Below, in pieces: positions 37,283 to 46,388 of a DNA stretch of 64,000 nt; positions within the stretch are counted from its first letter, which is position 1, and each line of letters starts with the position of its first letter. The notes beneath the pieces are model-generated. The model saw only the letters and a list, made by a program, of their open reading frames with translations. It ran no database searches and was not told the DNA's origin. Origin of the DNA: Segatella oris (GTDB lineage Bacteria > Bacteroidota > Bacteroidia > Bacteroidales > Bacteroidaceae); assembly GCF_900637655.1 (NCBI RefSeq), contig NZ_LR134384.1, positions 1,922,001 through 1,986,000 of the forward strand, given 5' to 3'. The position numbers and the translations under genes are program-made.

Positions 37283-40200
37283 CTGAAAAGACTCAAACAT
37301 ATTGTCAATGCCTTAATATGGACCTTGGCAGGGCTATATTTTGCACTTATTATATTGCTGCACATCCCAGCAGTTAAAGGGTTTATTGGTCAAGAAGCAA
37401 GCCTTGTCTTAGCAGAGAAATTAGGCACTAAAGTTGAGATTGGGAAGATTGATCTCGGCTTTCTCAATCGCTTGATAATTGATGACATTTTGGTTTATGA
37501 CCAGTATGGACAGAAACTGCTTAGCTCTTCGCGTGCTTCTGTCAAAATAGAAATACTCCCTTTACTTGAAGGTCGTATTTCTGTATCATCTGCCCAGCTG
37601 TTTGGTGCCATGGTAAATACCTATCGCCACACAGCTGAAACAAAGCCTAACTACCAGTTTGTGCTCGATTCGCTCGCATCAAAAGACAAGAGTTCCCAAA
37701 GCAAACTCGATTTGCATGTGGGGGCACTCATCATTCGTAACAGTCGATTAAAATACAACCAACAGGACACAAAGAGCTGTACAGGAAAATTAGACACAAG
37801 ACATCTGAACGTGTCAGATATCAGTGCACATATTATTCTCAACGCACTTACGAACGACAGTATCAACCTTGTCATCAAAAAACTATCACTCAAAGAAGCA
37901 AGCGGTCTACAGCTTGTTTCGCTCTCAACCAAGTTCATTGCCAACAAACAACAGGCAAAGTTGGATTTTTTCACCATTCAACTGCCTGGCACACAGGTAA
38001 ACATCAAGGATGGAGAAGCAAGCTATTCTTTTGAGGACGGCAAGTTACAGCTACCTTCTATTCAATATTCTGCAACGCTCAACCACTCTGTCATCCGCCC
38101 TTCAGATTTGGCTTTCATGCTTCCTGAACTCAAAAACTTCAAGAAAAAAATCGACCTCTCCTTGTCTGTCAACGGCACGGGCACGACAGCTCGCATCGCA
38201 TCTCTATTAGTAAATAGTCACAGTATCTATCTTTCGGCCAATGGTTCTGTAAGCAACTGGCAGGCAAAAACACGCTGGGCTGCAGACATCAACAGTTTAA
38301 GAATGCGAGGAGATGGCATCAAATTCATCAGTGACAATTTAGGGCAACGCCTGAATATTCCCATTGAAGTTACACGCTTGGGCAACATCCAGTTCAAAGG
38401 AAACTTGGGGGGGTATGAGAAAGACATCGCCATGAAAGGCATGCTCCACACTGATGCCGGCAATGCAAACCTAAGAGTTGGCCTGCACGGAAAGAATTTC
38501 AATGGACGCATTGAAACTGCTGGTGTAAACTTAGGAAAGATTATTGACAATCAACAATTGGGCATCATAGCTGCCAAACTCTATGCCAAAGGCAATGCAG
38601 AAGGGAAAAACTTCAAGGTTGATGCACAAGGAACGATTGACCATGTAGACTGTAATCACTACACCTATCATAATATCGACATCAACGGTATCATTCAAAA
38701 GCGCGACCATCAACAGAGCTTTAAGGGTAAACTCAATATCAACGATCCCAATGGAAAAGTGCAAATCAATGGTGATTTCAGTAATATCAGACGAAATCTC
38801 AAGTTGAACCTCACGGGCCACATTGCGAATTTCAATCCACATGCTCTGAAACTGACCGACAATTTTCCTGCAACAACTTTCTCCATGGAGTTCAATGCCA
38901 ACATCAGCGGACGCAATCTGAACACGGCCAACGGCACTATCACCATGAATAACTTTGAGATGCAGGCGCCCAACAATAGCTACCGACTGAACGAACTGAA
39001 GTTGCAGGCTGGTCAGGAAAACGACCAACACGTTGTCACCTTACAGAGTGATTTTGCACAAATGCAGCTTGTCGGCCATTACAACTATGCTACTTTACCT
39101 AACAGTATCACAAATATTCTGGCCAGCAAATTGCCTACTCTTCCCGGCCTGCCACGCATGAAACACACCGATAGCAACGACTTCGTGTTGAATGCCAATA
39201 TCAAGAAGAGCGATTGGCTACAGAAACTTTTCGGCGCAGACATTAATTTTGAGAGACCAATTCAGCTGTCTGCCAAAGTCAACGACCGCCAACGACAGAT
39301 GAATCTGACTGCTCAACTGCCTTCATTCAGCTATGCAGGTAATCATTTTGAACAGGGCTATATCAAGATAGATGCACCCTCAGACACGTTGAAAGCCAAC
39401 ATCCATGCCCGAAAACTCTCTGAAGATGGAAAAGGAATATATTGGAACATTCAGGCCAAAGCTGCTGACAACAAACTGAATTCCGTGCTCACTTGGAAGA
39501 ACCTCAAAGGTCAGGACATTCACGGTTCCCTACACACAGAGACCGATTTCTTCAAGATACAAGGTAAGGATGCAGCCCATATCAATGTGCATTCATCCAA
39601 GGTCTTTGTTAATGGAACCACATGGACCATACAGCCCAGCGACATTGTCTATCACGCAAAAGACCTGACGATAGACCACTTTGCCGTTACCCACGGCAAC
39701 GAGCATATCATCATTGACGGTCGTGCAACGCCTAATCCGAAAGACTCTATCATTGCAGAACTCAGGAATGTTGACATTGCCTATATACTCAATCTCGTGA
39801 ATTTCCATGCCGTGGAATTCAGTGGAAAAGCTACAGGAAAGGCTTATGTTGCTTCGGCTTTCGGCAAACCATCGGCTTCCGCAAAACTGAAGGTTAACGA
39901 TTTCCGCTTTGAGGATGGGCGCATGGGAACCTTATATGCTGATGCAAAGTGGAACGACAAGGAAGGCCAGATAGATATTGACGCAACGGCTAAAGACACG
40001 GTTTCCAATCATGTTACCAACACGGTCACACCTATAGAAACCGTAATCTTAGGCTATGTGTCACCACGAAAAGACAATATTGAACTGAACATTGCAGCCA
40101 AAGGCACACGTATAGAGTTTCTCAAAAGCTTCTGCAGCAGTTTCATTGATAACGTGGATGCCTATGCCAACGGTAACATACAGGTGGCAGGCCCACTCAG

Positions 40201-41716
40201 CAGCATCAACCTTACCGGTGATGTCACAGCTAACGGCAATCTTCATCTAAGCCCCCTCAACACAACCTACAGGTTGAAAGACGCTCACATCCATGCCGTT
40301 CCCAATGAAATCCGCCTCGTCAATGATACGGTTTATGATCGGGATGCTCATTTGGGAATTGTCAACGGTACGCTCTATCACCAGCATCTCACTAAGCTAA
40401 ACTACGATATTCATGTCGCAGCACATAACCTCCTCGCCTATGATACCCACTCTTTCAACAACAACACCTTTTACGGCACGGCCTATGTCACGGGAAAATG
40501 TGACATTCGTGGCAAGAGTGGTGAGGTCACTATTGATGTCAATGCCACGCCCAACCATGGCAGTCAGATAGTCTACAACGTATCCAGCCCGACAGCAATC
40601 TCAAAGCAGGAGTTCATTCATTGGAATAACCGCGACAGCTTGATACTACGTGCCCTCCATCCCAAAGAAAAGAAAACAGAAGTGCACAATGTAGAAATCC
40701 CCACCGACATGCACATCAACTTCTTAGTCAATGTCACGCCGGAGATGACGCTCAAGCTGCTCATGGATCCAACAACCGGTGACTATATTGCCCTGAATGG
40801 CAGCGGAGGACTGCGTGCCACCTATTATAACAAAGGCAACTTCGACCTCTATGGCAACTATCTCATTGATCATGGTGTCTATAAACTGACTATTCAGAAT
40901 GCAATAAAGAAAGACTTCCAGTTTGTTCCTGGTGGCAGCATCAGTTTTGGTGGCGACCCCTATGCTGCAGCACTGAACCTCAAGGCACAATATACGGTAC
41001 AGGGAGTCAGCCTGGGTGACTTACACATTGGACGCAGTTTCTCCAACAATAACATCCGTGTGAACTGCCTGATGAACATCACCGGGACGCCGGCCTCGCC
41101 CAAGATTGATTTCGGATTAGACTTGCCAACGGTCAACAACGATGCCAAACAAATGGTGTTCAGCCTCATCAACAGTGAAGAGGAAATGAACCAACAGGTG
41201 CTTTATCTGTTGGCCATCGGACGTTTCTATACGCAGGGAAATAACAATTCAACGGCAGAGACAGGACAGAGTCAGACGAGTTTAGCCATGCAGAGCCTGC
41301 TCAGCGGCACCGTGAGCCAACAGATTAATAACGTATTAAGCAATGTAGTTAACAACTCAAACTGGAACTTCGGAGCCAACATCTCTACCGGTGACGAAGG
41401 TTGGAACAATGCAGAATACGAGGGTATACTAAGTGGACGCCTGCTCAACAACCGCCTTCTGTTCAACGGACAGTTTGGATATCGCGACAACACGAATGCA
41501 ACAACGAGCTTCATCGGTGATTTCGACCTGCGCTATCTCCTCTTTCCGAATGGCAATTTCGCTATACGGATGTACAATCAAACCAATGACCGCTACTTCA
41601 CGCACAACAGCTTGAACACTCAAGGAATAGGTCTTATCCTGAAAAAAGATTTCAACAACTTCAGAGATTTATTCAGAAAGAAAAAGAAGAAAGTGAGCAT
41701 AAACAAGGTAAAATAA
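37283..41716 (+). CDS. TamB-like (translocation/assembly module, DUF490) envelope protein
   Basis: About 1477 residues. One N-terminal anchor (HIVNALIWTLAGLYFALIILL) and then a very long beta-helical region spanning the periplasm. The C-terminal ~400 residues are the TamB domain (VYKLTIQNAIKKDFQFVPGG; GTPASPKIDFGLDLPTV; QVLYLLAIGRFY; ILSGRLLNNRLLFNGQFGYRD). Family role: moving phospholipid or helping outer-membrane proteins assemble. The frame has no ATG before the anchor. Candidates are TTG 37253, inside the promoter element, and CTG 37283, giving (M)KRLKHIV behind GAGAGGA; I favour the CTG. Divergent from nqrA. No tamA or BamA-like partner nearby. Confidence 0.87.
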   Translation: MKRLKHIVNALIWTLAGLYFALIILLHIPAVKGFIGQEASLVLAEKLGTKVEIGKIDLGFLNRLIIDDILVYDQYGQKLLSSSRASVKIEILPLLEGRISVSSAQLFGAMVNTYRHTAETKPNYQFVLDSLASKDKSSQSKLDLHVGALIIRNSRLKYNQQDTKSCTGKLDTRHLNVSDISAHIILNALTNDSINLVIKKLSLKEASGLQLVSLSTKFIANKQQAKLDFFTIQLPGTQVNIKDGEASYSFEDGKLQLPSIQYSATLNHSVIRPSDLAFMLPELKNFKKKIDLSLSVNGTGTTARIASLLVNSHSIYLSANGSVSNWQAKTRWAADINSLRMRGDGIKFISDNLGQRLNIPIEVTRLGNIQFKGNLGGYEKDIAMKGMLHTDAGNANLRVGLHGKNFNGRIETAGVNLGKIIDNQQLGIIAAKLYAKGNAEGKNFKVDAQGTIDHVDCNHYTYHNIDINGIIQKRDHQQSFKGKLNINDPNGKVQINGDFSNIRRNLKLNLTGHIANFNPHALKLTDNFPATTFSMEFNANISGRNLNTANGTITMNNFEMQAPNNSYRLNELKLQAGQENDQHVVTLQSDFAQMQLVGHYNYATLPNSITNILASKLPTLPGLPRMKHTDSNDFVLNANIKKSDWLQKLFGADINFERPIQLSAKVNDRQRQMNLTAQLPSFSYAGNHFEQGYIKIDAPSDTLKANIHARKLSEDGKGIYWNIQAKAADNKLNSVLTWKNLKGQDIHGSLHTETDFFKIQGKDAAHINVHSSKVFVNGTTWTIQPSDIVYHAKDLTIDHFAVTHGNEHIIIDGRATPNPKDSIIAELRNVDIAYILNLVNFHAVEFSGKATGKAYVASAFGKPSASAKLKVNDFRFEDGRMGTLYADAKWNDKEGQIDIDATAKDTVSNHVTNTVTPIETVILGYVSPRKDNIELNIAAKGTRIEFLKSFCSSFIDNVDAYANGNIQVAGPLSSINLTGDVTANGNLHLSPLNTTYRLKDAHIHAVPNEIRLVNDTVYDRDAHLGIVNGTLYHQHLTKLNYDIHVAAHNLLAYDTHSFNNNTFYGTAYVTGKCDIRGKSGEVTIDVNATPNHGSQIVYNVSSPTAISKQEFIHWNNRDSLILRALHPKEKKTEVHNVEIPTDMHINFLVNVTPEMTLKLLMDPTTGDYIALNGSGGLRATYYNKGNFDLYGNYLIDHGVYKLTIQNAIKKDFQFVPGGSISFGGDPYAAALNLKAQYTVQGVSLGDLHIGRSFSNNNIRVNCLMNITGTPASPKIDFGLDLPTVNNDAKQMVFSLINSEEEMNQQVLYLLAIGRFYTQGNNNSTAETGQSQTSLAMQSLLSGTVSQQINNVLSNVVNNSNWNFGANISTGDEGWNNAEYEGILSGRLLNNRLLFNGQFGYRDNTNATTSFIGDFDLRYLLFPNGNFAIRMYNQTNDRYFTHNSLNTQGIGLILKKDFNNFRDLFRKKKKKVSINKVK

Positions 41717-43083
41717 GCAATAAAGCCTCCCTACTCATTGAAACATATTCATGCTCTCCATGATAAGGATGGCCTAAAACACATGGAAAAGTTTCTGACT
41801 ACAGGCCAATAGCTTTCAAAAGCTCAGGGAGTTTTGAACAGCTAAATAGCATTCAACTGCAAAAAACTAAGTTTCTTTGTAACTCATTGATAATGAGTAG
41901 ATATAAAATAGAAAACAAGAAAAGGGTTACGAATTGGTTACTACTCAAATTCCCCGAACTTCCTTGATTTGCTGTCGTTTCAAACAACTCTTGTTATTGA
42001 TGCAAAGATAAACAAAATGTGCTGTACGACCAAAGAAAACATTTGTTTTTTCTTGTCGGATAGACTTTTCTATTATCATTTCGATAATTTAATTGTCTTG
42101 CTGAAATCCTTCTCATCTTCGGCAGAAACAAGTTATGCCCTCGCTTCGTAAACTTCGCTATCGGCATAACCTATTCCTACCTTTGGTATGGCCGACGAAA
42201 AGAGGCAGGGAGCAGACTGTCGAAAGAGCTTCGGCAATTCTGCTTCCTGCCATTTTTCTATATGTCGGTCATACTTCTAAGGTATGGATTTCAGCAAGAC
42301 AATTTTTCAGCACTTTTCTCTTTTGGTATTTTCTTTTCTGAAGCGGTTGCAAAAGCCGCATTGTTTGTCGTCGAAGAAGTCGGAGCTATTCAGATGATGA
42401 TAAATCCCCCACCCGTTTACCTCCGACACCTTCGACTTGTCTGCCAAAGCCGTAGGAAAAGTACACGCCTGCCTGTCGCAGCAAGCTCGAAAGACAGACT
42501 TCGTACCTTATCTTCTTCCGTCTTTTCTTCTTAGGTGGCTTTTATACGACCGCTTCATTACGCTTTTTACTATCTGATTGTATGGCATGCAATCAGATTT
42601 TTTACTTTTTTATCCGAATCTGTCTCTTTGCCGTTTACCTCCATTTGGATGCGGTTTTCATCGTATCGCATCCGTTGGTTGTCCCCGTTCAGGCGCAAAG
42701 GTAATTCCGGGATGCTACGCTGCTGCAAGGTCAGTGCCTTCAGTTTTGGAGAAAATCTCCACGCCTGCGCTCCACTGCGTTTTGCTCCGGGTAGTATTTT
42801 CCCTCAAAACCTTGCATTCGCTCATCCCTACCTTTGTGGGGGCACCTGAAACGAAAACGACCGATGCGACAGGAAGACGCATTAAAAAAAATGTCGGATA
42901 AACGAGAGACAGATAAGCAGTGAAACTCAACTCCCTTAAGCTCTTGGATCCGCATTAAACATTAAAACTCGAACAAAAATAGAAAAGTCAATCAATATTC
43001 ACCGAGCTTTGCGCACAACCCTCCACCTGCTGCTCACAAGCGTTATAAGCATCGTTTTTGGGGTGGTCGGTGTGGTTGTCGGT
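41717..43083. other. Gene-poor block at the left edge of the accessory island
   Basis: About 1.37 kb with only short overlapping frames on both strands and no recognised domain. From about 42120 to 42960 the base composition is noticeably richer in G+C than the flanks, like foreign or non-coding conjugative-element DNA. A clear terminator lies at 42572-42603. Confidence 0.45.
42572..42603 (+). terminator. Perfect hairpin terminator without an obvious gene
   Basis: ATCTGATTG pairs exactly with CAATCAGAT around a 9-base loop, followed by TTTTT. It would end plus-strand transcription, yet no upstream gene is visible for more than 850 bp. Confidence 0.65.
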
Positions 43084-43286
43084 TTACTTGCGGAACTCAT
43101 CGCAGGCGTGCTCCGCATCTTTTGGGCAATAGTGCTCTCGGTAATGATGTCGCCCTTTGCTGCACTTCAACTCGCGGTAAACGGTGCTGCAATGTACATT
43201 TATCGTATCTGCGATGTCTTTTACCGACATATTCTTTTTCAGCAATACAGAAATCTTTGTGCTAAGGTTAATTAATGATATTTCAT
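43084..43286 (-). pseudogene. Decayed IS30-family transposase, N-terminal fragment
   Basis: The minus-strand frame contains LLKKNMSVKDIADTINVHCS followed by TVYREL, matching the helix-turn-helix LLQKEMSKKAIAEAIGVHRS then TVYREI of the intact IS30 transposase at 56968. The DNA before it also matches: TCTACCCGAGATTAATCAA here against TCTCCCCAAGATTAATTAA there, then ATGAAATATCAT (ending at base 43286) against ATGAAGTTCCAT. Codon 5 is a stop (TAA for CAA) and a small deletion follows CAAAGA. The rest of the transposase is absent. Confidence 0.75.
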
Positions 43287-43525
43287 ACACAACACAAAGT
43301 TGATTAATCTCGGGTAGATTTTGGTCTCTCTTTGCTCTTTTTTGTATTGCTACTGAAATCTTTCGTCTCATTGAGGCTTTCAGCCCCTTGCCAACGGCGC
43401 TCCCCGAGAGTTTTTCATAATCTCCTTTTTAATAGAAGATACTATTTACACTTCTTGGTGGAACCTATGAACTATAAACATTCAAGATAGAAGTGCAATT
43501 TTTGTAAAATTAAAATTTTAAGCGC

Positions 43526-44401
43526 ATGGCAAATAGAAAAATTGGTTTTTATTTTTTGTCTTTACGACAAAGAGATTTTGAATTTCCAATTAAAGACAAC
43601 TTAATACAACTTCTTAATTACTTGCAAGAGAGAGCCAGATTAGAACGCAAACAAGATATAGGAGAAGATAAAATAGTTTTTTTAGATTCTTGTACTCAAG
43701 AAGGTGATGATAACCTTCTAAAACTTCTTTTCAAAAATGCAAAACATAGCTATAGAGCTCCTCTTATCAATAAGAACACGGTTGAAGAACGTGAAAATCC
43801 AAAAAAGATAGATGAGGGCGAGCAAATGAAAACGCATGCACTTGTTAAGTTCAAAGATGGAGACGCCATCCTATTCTTAGAAACAGGCGGGGGAATGCTT
43901 TCATATCATGGACTTGCGGAATATCTCAATAGGATGTTAGCACTTTACAATGGGCAATTTACCAATGATGAAGGAAAAATATTAGGTCACTTCTGTATAG
44001 ATATGATTCCTCGTGATGATTTCCGTGAAGTTCTAAACAGTATGAATCGCGTCTCTTGTGCAACCATTTTCACTGATAAACGTATACTAGGGTCTGAAGC
44101 TCTTAATTACTCTGAGCCATCTGAAGAATTAAAAGAAGAAGTCGTTATTGAATTAAAGGCTAAACGTGGTAAAAATATTATGCAGCATATCTACGACTTT
44201 TTAGATAGAGCTAATGGAGCTAATTCTGAGATTCGTAGAATTAGAGTGAAAGTAAAACTCCCAAACAATAATGAGGGTATAATAGATACGGGGTTTATCA
44301 TTAAGAAAGAATATGTAGATGCGCAACAAAATGAGGATACAGGAGAATACAACACTGCATACATGTTTTCACAGCTTGTCAGCCTTTCAAGAGATTACTA
44401 A
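43526..44401 (+). CDS. Unknown soluble protein of a two-gene module (RexA-like in layout)
   Basis: I do not recognise this family. 291 residues, no signal peptide or membrane helix, A/T-rich codon use unlike the backbone. N-terminus MANRKIGFYFLSLRQRDFEF; a glycine-rich ILFLETGGGMLSYHGLAEYL near residue 117; a C-terminal half rich in charged beta strands (SEIRRIRVKVKLPNNNEGII). The stop lies three bases before the start of the next gene, so the pair is one unit. A soluble protein of this size followed by a small multi-helix membrane protein is the layout of phage lambda RexA/RexB; no sequence similarity to RexA is claimed. Confidence 0.75.
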   Translation: MANRKIGFYFLSLRQRDFEFPIKDNLIQLLNYLQERARLERKQDIGEDKIVFLDSCTQEGDDNLLKLLFKNAKHSYRAPLINKNTVEERENPKKIDEGEQMKTHALVKFKDGDAILFLETGGGMLSYHGLAEYLNRMLALYNGQFTNDEGKILGHFCIDMIPRDDFREVLNSMNRVSCATIFTDKRILGSEALNYSEPSEELKEEVVIELKAKRGKNIMQHIYDFLDRANGANSEIRRIRVKVKLPNNNEGIIDTGFIIKKEYVDAQQNEDTGEYNTAYMFSQLVSLSRDY

Positions 44402-44404
44402 ATA

Positions 44405-44899
44405 ATGTATTTAGAATTCCTTTATGTCATTCTTGATTATTTTTCTGTCTTAACAAAGAAAGAGAAGAGGTTTGAATGGGGGCTTCCTATCTTGTTAGGT
44501 GGTATCAGCTTGTATCTGTATGTTGGTGATTCTATGCAGTACAATTTCATAAAAAACATAATAGAATTTATAGGAGTGCTACTGGGCTTTACCCTTACTG
44601 CACTTACGCTTATATTATCAAGGGAACGTATAAAGTCTAACACACAAAAACACCCTACAGATAGAAATATCAGAGGAAAAACCGTTTCGTTATATCGTTT
44701 GATTGTTGTTTCATTCACCTACTTAATAACTATGGAATCTTTATTGTGTCTATTCTTTTATATAGGTTCACTCTTCTCTAGTATATCATTAGGTATGTGG
44801 GCTGTTATTCCTAACACTTTATTTATAATACTCTCTTTGAATATCATTTTGTCTACGGTTCGAGCGACAACCATGCTATATTTTATAGTTATCCGTTAA
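44405..44899 (+). CDS. Small multi-pass membrane protein of the two-gene module (RexB-like in layout)
   Basis: 164 residues with about four membrane helices: GLPILLGGISLYLYVG (26-42), IIEFIGVLLGFTLTALTLIL (51-70), LIVVSFTYLITMESLLCLFF (98-117) and WAVIPNTLFIILSLNIIL (about 131-150). A basic loop (SRERIKSNTQKHPTDRNIRGK) lies between helices 2 and 3. I do not recognise the family. It begins three bases after the partner's stop. A membrane effector such as a depolarising pore is inference from layout only. Confidence 0.72.
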   Translation: MYLEFLYVILDYFSVLTKKEKRFEWGLPILLGGISLYLYVGDSMQYNFIKNIIEFIGVLLGFTLTALTLILSRERIKSNTQKHPTDRNIRGKTVSLYRLIVVSFTYLITMESLLCLFFYIGSLFSSISLGMWAVIPNTLFIILSLNIILSTVRATTMLYFIVIR

Positions 44900-45090
44900 T
44901 TAAGTCATATTGTCAAGCCATTTTCAGGTATTCATATAAAAAATGGAATTATTGGTCATTTATATCTCCGTATTTCACCTCTCTACTTTCTACGATTATA
45001 GCTACCCCCCTCCCCTCGTCTTCCCATTCCCAAGACAAACCATGAACAGTGTTTTTGCCACAATCATTATCCCCTCGACTTCTGATGTAC

Positions 45091-45339
45091 CTAATTTGGG
45101 GATAATGCACGAGCACCGTAAACCTCCGTTCTTCCCTCGTCAGCACACCTATTATTAGTATAATGACGGTAACTACAAAACAAATTCCTATGGATGCTGT
45201 ACTGGGGGAAGTCGCAGTCGATGACGGCGACGTCATATCCTTTTACATAATGCAGGTAGCTTGCCACGAGCACCGTGAGCGTCGTCTTGCCTGCCCCTCC
45301 TTTTTGGGTGGAGAATGCCACATACTTGGTTTCTTTCAT
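45091..45339 (-). pseudogene. Truncated ParA-family ATPase of a CTnDOT-type conjugative element
   Basis: The first 49 codons read MKETKYVAFSTQKGGAGKTT ... YDVAVIDCDFPQYSIH, the Walker A and switch region of the ParA-like protein next to the transfer genes of Bacteroidota conjugative transposons (full length about 250 residues). After DFPQYSIH, near 45193, the frame runs into unrelated sequence and stops. It is divergent from the mobA fragment, as in CTnDOT-type elements. Confidence 0.8.
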
Positions 45340-45825
45340 ACGTTTATTGATTTGATTGATGATGTTGTCGATAACTCATACCTGTTTATTTTCATTCTCA
45401 TTCCATATTTTACTTAGGGCGTATTGCCATTCATACGTATTGCCATCCATACCCTACTTTATAATTCCTTTATGTTGCGTCCATCTGTGTATGCGACCAG
45501 TCGCAATGCTTTGCGAATGAATGGATGTCTGCATTTGCAACTCTTCATGGGTGAGTATTCATGAAAAGATATTCATATAGAACTGCCTATATTCATTTAC
45601 AAATACCTGCTGATGAGAGGCCGTTCGGATAAATGCACATGCAAAATAAAGTATTTGCTTGCATACCTGCACCATATTCTTAGCAACTGGCAGCCTTTGG
45701 CACAGGGTGGCATAGGTTGGCACAGGCAAATAGTCTTTTCCCGTCTTCTTTTTCACTCTAATTTTGCACCCGGACGACGAGGTCTGTCGGTCGGTATTCA
45801 CCCTGACTGCTCTTGAAGGTAACTC
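45340..45825. other. Gene-free interval between parA and mobA remnants, possible oriT region
   Basis: No gene is seen. In CTnDOT-type elements the transfer origin lies near mobA, on the parA side. GGCAGCCTTTGGCACAGG and the following GGCATAGGTTGGCACAGG (about 45690-45727) form loose direct repeats. The assignment as oriT is inference from position. Confidence 0.35.
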
Positions 45826-45969
45826 TCTCATCCGTGAGAAGGCGGATGTTTGTGTCCTCGAAGACACAGCAAGATGTCCTTTGAGTAACTCAAAGGCTTT
45901 CGGGTAACTCCCGAAAGGTGCCCTCTCAACATAAGGAGAGGGAGGATTTTCTCCGAAGTCGGAAATCCT
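45826..45969 (+). promoter_or_regulatory. Run of six consecutive short hairpins upstream of mobA
   Basis: In order: TCTCA/TGAGA (45826-45839), TGTGTC/GACACA (45851-45868), CCTTTGAG/CTCAAAGG (45878-45896), CTTTCGGG/CCCGAAAG (45897-45917), CCCTCTC/GAGAGGG (45921-45942) and AGGATTT/AAATCCT (45943-45969). All stems are perfect and the gaps between hairpins are 0-11 bases. Loops of the third and fourth start with TAA. Structured leader RNA, transfer origin or single-strand initiation site are the options. Confidence 0.7.
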
Positions 45970-46046
45970 TTGAAGGGCAGTTCTGCCTATATAGGGGAAC
46001 AACCGGCACGGCGGCCGAGTCGCAAAACCACTTAATCCACAGAAAT

Positions 46047-46388
46047 ATGAAAAAGGAAAACGAAAACAGGGGTGGTATTGACAGCCCCAAGTGGGGCAAG
46101 CACCCCAAGGAAACAAGAAAAATGCACTGTGTCATGGTACGCTTCGATGACGAGGAATGGCTTAAATTTCTCTCCATGTACGACCAATCTTGTGTCTATG
46201 CCCGTGCGGTTTTCATCAAAGCCCGTGTCTTCTCACAGCCTTTCCGCGTGATAAAAACAGATAAGACGCTGCTTGATTATTACACCAAGCTTTCGTCTTT
46301 TCATGCGCAATACCGCGCCGTGGACAACAACTGTGCGGTCCAAGACGATGCGATGGCAAGCTATTTAGGACGTGTTCTTTCAAAATAA
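46047..46388 (+). pseudogene. mobA: C-terminally truncated MobA-like mobilisation protein
   Basis: Start at 46047 (MKKENENRGGIDSPKWGKHP); the frame is open upstream through the hairpin run but without coding character. HCVMVRFDDEEWLKFLSMYD, then KARVFSQPFRVIKTDKTLLDYYTKLSSFHAQYRA match the MobA accessory protein of Bacteroidota conjugative transposons, which aids the relaxase MobB at oriT. After FHAQYRAVDNN the expected conserved C-terminal part is replaced by about 18 unrelated residues and a stop. MobB and the other transfer genes are missing, so this is a remnant. Confidence 0.75.

Noticed and set aside
43009..43275. Open frame for an 88-residue hydrophobic protein on the plus strand
   Set aside because: It lies opposite the IS30 helix-turn-helix remnant, and its hydrophobic look comes from the complement of that sequence; no ribosome-binding site.
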